A DNA stretch of 37,381 nt. It comes from Chitinophaga pinensis (GTDB lineage: Bacteria > Bacteroidota > Bacteroidia > Chitinophagales > Chitinophagaceae). Shown here piece by piece: positions 32,220 through 37,381 of the stretch; position 1 is the stretch's first letter, and each line of letters begins with the position of its first letter. The stretch is taken from NCBI GenBank assembly GCA_945878115.1, contig CAMDVD010000041.1:1-37381 (forward strand), in the 5' to 3' direction. Below the pieces are notes generated by a model. That model saw only the letters and a program-made list of their open reading frames with translations, was not told where the DNA came from and did not search any database. The translations under genes and the position numbers were made by a program.

Positions 32220-32783
32220 ATGAGTTCAGCAAATTTTACCATATTAAGGCAATGTGAGAATTGTAGTAAAATGTTTGAAGCGCAAAAGCGTACAACCCGA
32301 TTTTGCACTCATAAATGTTCATCCCAAAACTATAAACTAAGAAAACGCCTTGATACTAAAAAGCAAGTCGAAAAGGAAAGTATAAGGCGAATAGCACCCA
32401 AAGTAAGGACTATAAATATTGAATTGATTAAACATAAGGAATATTTAAGAGTAGTAGAAGTGGCCACCTTATTTGGCTGTAGTAAAAATACCATTTATAG
32501 AATGATACAAAGCGGTGAACTCAATGCTGTAAACCTATTAAAACACCTAACACGCATCAAAAGAACAGATATTGAAAAGCTATTTGAACAGCCTATACCT
32601 GTGAAACCTGATATATTAACCATTGAAAACTGTTACACTATGGCAGAATTATGCCAAAAATATAATGTAGCTACCAATACCATTTATGGCTATGTAGGCA
32701 AGCATAATATTGAACGAATAAAAAAGAATGGTATTACCTACTATTCAAAGTATTGTATTGATAACCTATTTAAAAGCATTTAG
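32220..32783 (+). CDS. Zinc-finger and double helix-turn-helix DNA-binding protein (excisionase-like)
   Basis: 187 aa, not a family I can name. An N-terminal four-cysteine zinc finger (C12, C15, C29, C33: QCENCSKMF, then TRFCTHKC) is followed by a basic linker and two MerR/excisionase-type winged HTH units. The first (about 74-122) is YLRVVEVATLFGCSKNTIYRM; the second (about 136-185) is YTMAELCQKYNVATNTIYGY. It lies 3 nt before the integrase gene and is co-expressed with it. This suggests a role as recombination directionality factor or regulator of integration, which is inferred from fold and position. Its base composition is more AT-rich, closer to the host, than the following genes. Confidence 0.8.
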   Translation: MSSANFTILRQCENCSKMFEAQKRTTRFCTHKCSSQNYKLRKRLDTKKQVEKESIRRIAPKVRTINIELIKHKEYLRVVEVATLFGCSKNTIYRMIQSGELNAVNLLKHLTRIKRTDIEKLFEQPIPVKPDILTIENCYTMAELCQKYNVATNTIYGYVGKHNIERIKKNGITYYSKYCIDNLFKSI

Positions 32784-32786
32784 AAT

Positions 32787-33929
32787 ATGAGTATAAAAGT
32801 AAAACTTAGACAAAAAGCAATTTCAGGGAACAGGCAAAGTTTGTATTTAGATTTTTACCCAGCCATACCACACCCCGAAACAGGCGAACCAACCCGAAGG
32901 GAATTTTTAGGGCTGTACCTTTTTGATAAGGCAAAGAACCCTATTGATAAGCAAGGCAACAAAGAAACTTTACAACTTGCTGAACAGATAAGGCAGAAAC
33001 GTGAAAACTATTTAAACAAGCCCGAAATTTACACAGGTTACGAAAAGGAACAACTAAAAATTAAAGAGCAGGGCGAACAGAATTTTGTTACCTACTTTAA
33101 AAGCCTTGCCGACAAACGCAAAGCCAGCAACCACGATAATTGGGTTTCAGCATACAATTACCTTGAAACATTTACTAATGGAAATTTGAAGTTTGCCGAC
33201 CTCAACGAAAAATTTTGTAATGAGTTCAAAGAGTATTTACTCACTACAAAAAGCAATAAGAGCAACAAAGTAACCCTTGCCCAAAATTCAGCCGTTTCCT
33301 ATTTCAATAAACTGAAAGCAACTTTAAAGCAAGCCTTTAAAGACGGGTATTTACCCAGCGACCTGAACAGCAAAATACAACCCGTTAAACAGGCAGAAAC
33401 ACAAAGAAACTTTTTAACTATTGAGGAACTGAACAGCCTTGTAAAAACAGAATGTAACAACCCTTTATTGAAACGTGCAGCCCTATTTTCAGCCCTCACA
33501 GGGTTGAGGTTTTCAGATATTAAAAACCTTGTTTGGGGCGAACTGGAATACATTGAAAACAACGGGTATTTTATTCAGTTCAAACAACAAAAAACTAAAG
33601 GGGTTGAAATGATGCCTATTTCTGAACAGGCTTACAGCTTGCTGGGTGAACGCAAAGAACCCACCAACAACGTATTTGAGGGGCTTACCTATTCAGCATA
33701 CGAAAACAAACACCTGTACCAATGGATTGGAGCAGCAGGAATAACAAAGGATATAACCTTTCATTGTTTCAGGCACACGTTTGCCACCTTGCAACTATCA
33801 AAGGGAACAGATATTTACACCGTTTCAAAAATGCTGGGACACCGTGAACTAAAAACCACACAGATTTACGCAAAGATTATAGACCAAACCAAACGTGAAG
33901 CAGCCGACAAAATACAATTAGATTTTTAA
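32787..33929 (+). CDS. int: Tyrosine-type site-specific integrase
   Basis: A 380-aa phage-type integrase of the Bacteroidota mobile-element class. Residues about 1-85 are an arm-binding-like beta region, and about 98-185 a SAM-like core-binding helical domain. The catalytic domain spans about 205-375. Active-site residues are seen in order: Arg241 in LTGLRFSDIKNL, a Lys at 269 or 271 in the beta-hairpin KQQKTKG, His326 and Arg329 in HCFRHTFATLQ, His352 in MLGHRELKTTQ, and nucleophile Tyr361 in IYAKI. All key residues are present, so the enzyme looks active. It is 0.8 kb from the mnmE end, which it presumably targets. Confidence 0.95.
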   Translation: MSIKVKLRQKAISGNRQSLYLDFYPAIPHPETGEPTRREFLGLYLFDKAKNPIDKQGNKETLQLAEQIRQKRENYLNKPEIYTGYEKEQLKIKEQGEQNFVTYFKSLADKRKASNHDNWVSAYNYLETFTNGNLKFADLNEKFCNEFKEYLLTTKSNKSNKVTLAQNSAVSYFNKLKATLKQAFKDGYLPSDLNSKIQPVKQAETQRNFLTIEELNSLVKTECNNPLLKRAALFSALTGLRFSDIKNLVWGELEYIENNGYFIQFKQQKTKGVEMMPISEQAYSLLGERKEPTNNVFEGLTYSAYENKHLYQWIGAAGITKDITFHCFRHTFATLQLSKGTDIYTVSKMLGHRELKTTQIYAKIIDQTKREAADKIQLDF

Positions 33930-33950
33930 CCTATTAAGCATTAAAAACAA

Positions 33951-34847
33951 ATGAATAAACCAAAGGGCTGGTACAATACCGTACTTGAAATAAATAAAGA
34001 ATTGGAGTTAAGAAAACAGGGCAAAGATTTTCACCCGTTGGATTTACTTTTAAGCGAACAAACGAAAATACTTATTCAGCTTTTCAATGAATGTGAGTTT
34101 GTAGGGTTTCCAAAAGCAGACACCGAAGCCGAAACCATTGTTTCAAATGTTTTAGTAAGCGTTCAAAATTCACTTGCTGAAAAAATGGACTTTGTACCCG
34201 ATAACCCTTTTTTCAATTTGTATTTAGGTATATGCTATTTAGAAAAGGTTTTGCAGCTTATCAAAAATGAATACGAAAGCAACCTAAATACAAGTATTGA
34301 ATACCTTGAAAATATTATTTATCAAAGTGAAGACTATAAAAATTTAGTTGAGGTTTCCCGAAACATAGGGCGAAACATAATAAACAACAAACAGCACCCC
34401 GATTTTGGAATATTAAAAAAACATATTGCTGAACAACTTGAATACATTGAACGAAATAACAAAACAGTAAAAGCCTTACCACCTCAACAACCCGAAACGG
34501 AAACACCAACTTTTACAAACAACTTTGATAACATTAAACCAACTGAAATTTATAAACACTTTAAAGCTGGTTTAGTTGAGAAAGGATATTTAACCGAACA
34601 GGAATTAAATGAGTATTTGAAAGCAGCGTTTGAGTTGAAAACAAAACCTGAAACACCTTTTAAGTTGAAACACACACCGACAAAGCAGAAAATTTACACC
34701 GTGTTTTATATTTACTATAAAGATATTTCGCAAAAGAAACACGAAAGGCAAAAAGAATATGCAGCCCTTTTAGGTGATTTTTTTGAAGGGTATAAAACCA
34801 AAATAATACAAACAAACTGGGCAAGGGATTACAAAACAAAAAGGTAA
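33951..34847 (+). CDS. Conserved-looking hypothetical protein of the element
   Basis: 298 aa, soluble, function unknown. The N-terminal part (about 1-165) is mostly helical (LEINKELELRKQGKD, then LLSEQTKILIQLFNEC, then LGICYLEKVLQLIKNEY). A Pro/Thr-rich linker (about 168-190, PPQQPETETPT) leads to a C-terminal helical domain (about 193-298: IYKHFKAGLVEKGYLTEQEL, then YTVFYIYYKDISQK, then AALLGDFFEGYKTK). I recall C-terminal domains of this style recurring in proteins of Bacteroidota integrated elements, but cannot name the family. It lies 21 nt after int on the same strand. Confidence 0.75.
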   Translation: MNKPKGWYNTVLEINKELELRKQGKDFHPLDLLLSEQTKILIQLFNECEFVGFPKADTEAETIVSNVLVSVQNSLAEKMDFVPDNPFFNLYLGICYLEKVLQLIKNEYESNLNTSIEYLENIIYQSEDYKNLVEVSRNIGRNIINNKQHPDFGILKKHIAEQLEYIERNNKTVKALPPQQPETETPTFTNNFDNIKPTEIYKHFKAGLVEKGYLTEQELNEYLKAAFELKTKPETPFKLKHTPTKQKIYTVFYIYYKDISQKKHERQKEYAALLGDFFEGYKTKIIQTNWARDYKTKR

Positions 34848-34862
34848 ACAGTTTACTATTTC

Positions 34863-34900
34863 ATTACGAAAATTACGAAACCTATACTAACATTACTAAC
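34863..34900 (+). repeat. Phased short repeats upstream of the HTH gene (ATTACGAAA x2, TACTAAC x2)
   Basis: ATTACGAAA occurs twice in perfect tandem (34863-34871, 34872-34880). TACTAAC follows twice, 9 bp apart (34885-34891, 34894-34900). The cluster ends 3 bp before the predicted -33 element of the next promoter, so an operator or activator array is likely. The 9-bp step parallels the repeat array after the ATPase gene. Confidence 0.6.
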
Positions 34901-34903
34901 CTC

Positions 34904-34934
34904 TTTATGAGGGCTTAAAGTCAATATAAGTTTG
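34904..34934 (+). promoter_or_regulatory. Promoter of the HTH-ATPase-primase module
   Basis: TTTA (34904-34907), a 19-nt spacer and TAAGTTTG (34927-34934). The -7 box is exact and the -33 is 3 of 4. The ATG lies 29 nt after the box. Confidence 0.6.
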
Positions 34935-34963
34935 CTGAAAGTTTAATAAATAACTGTAAGCAA

Positions 34964-35317
34964 ATGGAAAATTTAACAGAGGGTTTAACCCTTGAAACAC
35001 TACCAAAAGCCTTTACACACCTTACCAATGAAGTAAGCGAAATAAAAAGGCTGTTACTTGAAAAGAGTAACGAACAACCAACCGAAACCGACCGTTGGTT
35101 TGACCTCAACGAACTTTGTATTTACCACCCCGACAAACCCAGTAAGCCCACAGTTTACGGCTGGGTGAACGCTGGTACTATTCCCGTACACAAAGGCGGT
35201 AAAAAATTGAGGTTTCTAAAATCGGAAATTGATACCTGGTTAAGGCAAGGCAGAAAAAAGACGTTGGCAGAAACAGCCAGCGAAGCCGAACAATATTGTA
35301 AAACTAAAAAGGGGTAA
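34964..35317 (+). CDS. Helix-turn-helix (excisionase/MerR-type) DNA-binding protein
   Basis: 117 aa. The N-terminal 40 residues form a predicted coiled helix (LPKAFTHLTNEVSEIKRLLL). They are followed by a single winged HTH of helix-turn-helix_17/excisionase type (about 46-95: WFDLNELCIYHP, then PTVYGWVNAGTIPVHK, then LRFLKSEIDTWL) and a basic tail. In Bacteroidota integrated elements such a gene commonly precedes the ATPase/primase pair. Likely a regulator of this operon or an accessory replication or excision factor. It is 3 nt upstream of the ATPase gene and is preceded by a promoter and repeat cluster that it might bind. Confidence 0.85.
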   Translation: MENLTEGLTLETLPKAFTHLTNEVSEIKRLLLEKSNEQPTETDRWFDLNELCIYHPDKPSKPTVYGWVNAGTIPVHKGGKKLRFLKSEIDTWLRQGRKKTLAETASEAEQYCKTKKG

Positions 35318-35320
35318 GCT

Positions 35321-36451
35321 ATGCAGGAACATAACAACACCCCAAATAAGTTAAGCACTAAAGACGGGGACAAAGATACAAATTTAAACACCATTACCCC
35401 AGCGTTTGAATTTGATAAATACGGTATAGGGGTTGAGGATATTAAAACCGAAGCTGAACAACTTTTAAAGCAAGGCAATGAAGCCAAAGAAAGTAAAGGA
35501 CTGTTCACCGTGAAAACAGCCAGCCGTTGGATTGAACAGGCGAAAACCCGACCTATTCCGCAAATGCTTTTTGGTGAACTTTGGTTTGAGGGTGAACTAT
35601 GTATTTTGTTTGCCGACACCAATTTAGGTAAGTCAATTTTAGCCGTGCAAATTGGTAACAGTATAAGCAAGGGCGAACAGATACGGGGCTTTAAATTGGA
35701 AACACCAAAGCAACCGATTTTGTATTTTGATTTTGAGTTAAGCGACAAACAATTTGAAAACCGATATTCAATAAAGTTTGAACAGCATTACAACTTTGAT
35801 AACAACTTTATAAGGGTTGAAATAAACCCCGATGCCACCATACCCGAAGCCCAAACCTTTGAGGATTACCTCAACCATTCATTGGAACGAAGTATTAACG
35901 AAACAGGGGCAAAGGTTTTAATTATTGATAACCTTACTTACCTTAAAAATGAAACTGAAAAGGCTAAAGATGCTTTGCCCTTAATGAAACATTTGAAAGC
36001 ATTAAAGAACAAATACGGGCTTTCTATTTTGGCACTTGCACACACACCAAAAAGGGACTTATCAAAACCAATTACCCGAAATGATTTACAAGGCAGTAAG
36101 ATGCTAATAAACTTTTGTGATAGTTCCTTTTCAATAGGTGAAAGCCACAGCGACAAAAATTTACGCTACCTGAAACAGATTAAGCAACGGAACACCGAAC
36201 AAATTTACGATGCTGAAAATGTTTGTGTTTGTCAAATTGATAAGCCCCTCAATTTCCTATTGTTTGAGTTTGTGAATTTCGGTAAGGAATGGGAACACCT
36301 GAAACAGCACACCGAAAAGGACAAAGAAAACCTGAACGAAAAGGTAAGCGAATTAAAGCAGCAAGGGCGAAGCCTTCGGGAAATAGGAATTGAATTAGGT
36401 ATTTCACACATGAAAGTAAGTAGAATATTAAAGGACTGTAACACACTGTAA
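35321..36451 (+). CDS. RepA-like RecA-fold ATPase with C-terminal HTH
   Basis: A 376-aa AAA/RecA-type ATPase related to plasmid RepA and DnaB-like helicases. The P-loop is ADTNLGKS (98-105), with Ala in place of the first Gly of GxxxxGKS. Walker B is VLIIDN (199-204), preceded by the YFDFELSDKQFENR segment typical of RepA-like proteins; LALAHTPK (237-244) acts as the sensor strand. A C-terminal resolvase-like HTH (about 345-372: SLREIGIELGISHMKVSRIL) suggests sequence-specific DNA binding. Its last codons are formed by the TGTAACA repeat array, which could be its own binding site. A role in replicating the excised element is inferred. Confidence 0.85.
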   Translation: MQEHNNTPNKLSTKDGDKDTNLNTITPAFEFDKYGIGVEDIKTEAEQLLKQGNEAKESKGLFTVKTASRWIEQAKTRPIPQMLFGELWFEGELCILFADTNLGKSILAVQIGNSISKGEQIRGFKLETPKQPILYFDFELSDKQFENRYSIKFEQHYNFDNNFIRVEINPDATIPEAQTFEDYLNHSLERSINETGAKVLIIDNLTYLKNETEKAKDALPLMKHLKALKNKYGLSILALAHTPKRDLSKPITRNDLQGSKMLINFCDSSFSIGESHSDKNLRYLKQIKQRNTEQIYDAENVCVCQIDKPLNFLLFEFVNFGKEWEHLKQHTEKDKENLNEKVSELKQQGRSLREIGIELGISHMKVSRILKDCNTL

Positions 36452-36490
36452 CACTTGTAACACCCTGTTACATCTGTTACACCTGTTACA
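36437..36490. repeat. Symmetric phased repeat array: 3 x TGTAACA then 3 x TGTTACA
   Basis: TGTAACA starts at 36437, 36447 and 36456. Its reverse complement TGTTACA starts at 36466, 36475 and 36484. Start-to-start steps are 10, 9, 10, 9 and 9 bp, close to one helical turn. The dyad centre is near 36464. The array covers the last codons of the ATPase gene and most of the 53-bp gap before the primase-like gene. It could be an iteron/origin or operator; in RNA it could fold into a stem with three 7-bp blocks. Confidence 0.85.
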
Positions 36491-36504
36491 CTAAAAACTA
36501 AACA

Positions 36505-37381
36505 ATGAGTGAATACAAATACATATTAGAACCATACAAGGGTACGAATACCCGTTACCATTGCCCTACTTGCCAGCAAAGGGATAAAACCTTTTCCCTT
36601 TATATTGATAGGGTAACAGGCGACCACATACACCCCACCGTTGGCAGGTGCAACCGTGAAAGTAATTGCGGCCACCATTATACCCCGAATCAATATTTTA
36701 AGGATAACAATATTTCATTTGATAAACCCCAACTAAAAGCATACACGCCCCGACAAGTTACACCTAAACCAAAGCCCGTTTCATTTATTCCCGTTGATGT
36801 ATTTAAAGCCAGCCTGAAAGCACACGAAACAAACCACTTTGTACAGTTCCTTATTAACCTGTTCGGGGTTGAGGTTGCCAGCCAACTGGTAAGCCGTTAT
36901 TTTATTGCGACCTCAAAACATTGGAACGGTGCAACGGTATTTTGGCAAATAGATACACAGGGCAAAGTAAGAACGGGCAAAATAATGCTTTACAGCCCCA
37001 CCACAGGCAAAAGAGTAAAGAACCTTAAATTACCTGTTTACTGGGTACATAAAGCCCTTAAACAGCCTGAATTTGAGTTAAGGCAATGTTTGTTTGGTGA
37101 ACACTTACTAATTGATAAAACAAAACCCGTTGCAATAGTTGAAAGCGAAAAAACGGCTGTAATTGCCAGCGTTTATTTGCCCCAGTTCATTTGGTTAGCC
37201 GTTGGCAGTCTTACTAACCTGAACGCTGAAAAATGTACTGTATTGAAAGGTCGAACCGTTACCCTATTTCCCGACCTCAACGGGTTTGATAAATGGAGCA
37301 GCAAAGCAAAGGAACTTTCACACCTTACCACGTTCACGGTTTCTGATCTATTGGAACGAAAAGCCAGCGAAGCAGAAAGGG
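36505..37381 (+). CDS. Primase-like protein with zinc finger and Toprim-like motifs (DUF6371-type), 3'-truncated by window edge
   Basis: 292 codons are visible from ATG 36505; the frame is open at the window end. The N-terminal zinc-finger-like cluster is C20, C23, C49, C55 and H57/H58 (YHCPTCQQRD, then GRCNRESNCGHH), recalling CHC2 primase fingers. A Toprim-like core is suggested by VAIVESEKTAVIAS (Glu213, Lys216) and LFPDLNGFDKW (Asp257, Asn259). This layout fits the DUF6371-type proteins I recall from Bacteroidota mobile elements and resembles bacterial primases. It follows the RepA-like ATPase by 53 bp across the symmetric repeats, supporting a replication module. The full length is not visible. 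Confidence 0.78.
   Translation, partial: MSEYKYILEPYKGTNTRYHCPTCQQRDKTFSLYIDRVTGDHIHPTVGRCNRESNCGHHYTPNQYFKDNNISFDKPQLKAYTPRQVTPKPKPVSFIPVDVFKASLKAHETNHFVQFLINLFGVEVASQLVSRYFIATSKHWNGATVFWQIDTQGKVRTGKIMLYSPTTGKRVKNLKLPVYWVHKALKQPEFELRQCLFGEHLLIDKTKPVAIVESEKTAVIASVYLPQFIWLAVGSLTNLNAEKCTVLKGRTVTLFPDLNGFDKWSSKAKELSHLTTFTVSDLLERKASEAER

Larger units (their letters stand above)
31944..37381 (+). mobile_element. Integrated mobile element inserted at the mnmE 3' end (left part; right end outside window)
   Basis: Gene content is a zinc-finger/HTH protein, tyrosine integrase, unknown protein, HTH protein, RepA-like ATPase and primase-like protein, all on the plus strand. Codon use changes visibly: CCC, ACC, AAC and GCC are frequent from about 32787 on, whereas the upstream core genes prefer AAT, ACT and ATT. 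No relaxase or conjugation gene is seen, so the class (integrative mobilisable element, ICE or integrated plasmid) is undecided. Confidence 0.78.

Noticed and set aside
33299-36446. Several minus-strand ORFs inside the element genes, one of 197 aa at 35155-35748
   Set aside because: Their residue composition is that expected from reading the opposite strand of well-supported genes; the longest spans two real genes and their junction.
36437-36490. CRISPR array
   Set aside because: The repeats are 7 bp with 2-3 bp between them and switch orientation in the middle, so this is not a CRISPR.
31944-37381. Direct relative of SGI1
   Set aside because: Only the insertion site class is shared; the integrase and other genes are of Bacteroidota type, so kinship is not claimed.

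Overview
The window is chromosomal DNA from a Bacteroidota bacterium, most likely from the Chitinophagales/Sphingobacteriia side of the phylum; I cannot resolve a genus. Four things point there. The DNA is AT-rich. There are three secreted proteins with type IX secretion (T9SS) C-terminal sorting domains. The recurrent promoter is the Bacteroidota -7 box TAnnTTTG (most often TACATTTG), with no obvious Shine-Dalgarno sequences. The housekeeping genes are of Bacteroidota type.

Positions 1-31961 are an ordinary core-genome mosaic. In order: tsaB (partial, -) and ridA (+), divergent over 39 bp; a B12-dependent ribonucleotide reductase (nrdJ, +); a POT peptide transporter and a CDF metal transporter (- operon); an Hsp15-like S4 protein and acpS (-); a ribosome hibernation factor and ispE (+); a small two-helix membrane protein (-); clpP and an MFS transporter (+); a comA-like gene, aroE and an M1 lipoprotein aminopeptidase (- operon); an 1104-aa T9SS cargo (+); a DegT-fold enzyme with the catalytic Lys replaced by His (-); a 29-codon ORF abutting a SecB-like gene (+); nif3 and a coiled-coil/zinc-ribbon gene (- operon); an ECF sigma factor followed by a membrane-anchored protein with a predicted outer-membrane barrel (- operon); two paralogous T9SS cargos (-); and proline dehydrogenase and mnmE (+, 6 bp apart).

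From the last codons of mnmE (about 31944) to the window end lies the left part of an integrated mobile element with visibly different, C-richer codon use. It encodes a zinc-finger/double-HTH protein, a tyrosine integrase, a 298-aa unknown, a single-HTH protein, a RecA-fold RepA-like ATPase with a C-terminal HTH, and a truncated primase-like protein (zinc finger plus Toprim-like motifs). The insertion point appears to be the conserved 3' end of mnmE, the same kind of site used by Salmonella genomic island 1. Two arrays of 9-10 bp phased repeats flank the HTH-ATPase pair; the second is three TGTAACA copies followed by three TGTTACA copies. They look like operator or origin sequences for this replication module. 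The right end and any mobilisation or cargo genes lie outside the window.

The most interesting points are the mnmE-targeting element with its phased symmetric repeats, the sigma factor paired with a possible trans-envelope anti-sigma/barrel protein, the solitary Lys-to-His sugar-dehydratase-like enzyme, and TAnnTTTG boxes that correct several start codons and imply near-leaderless transcripts.
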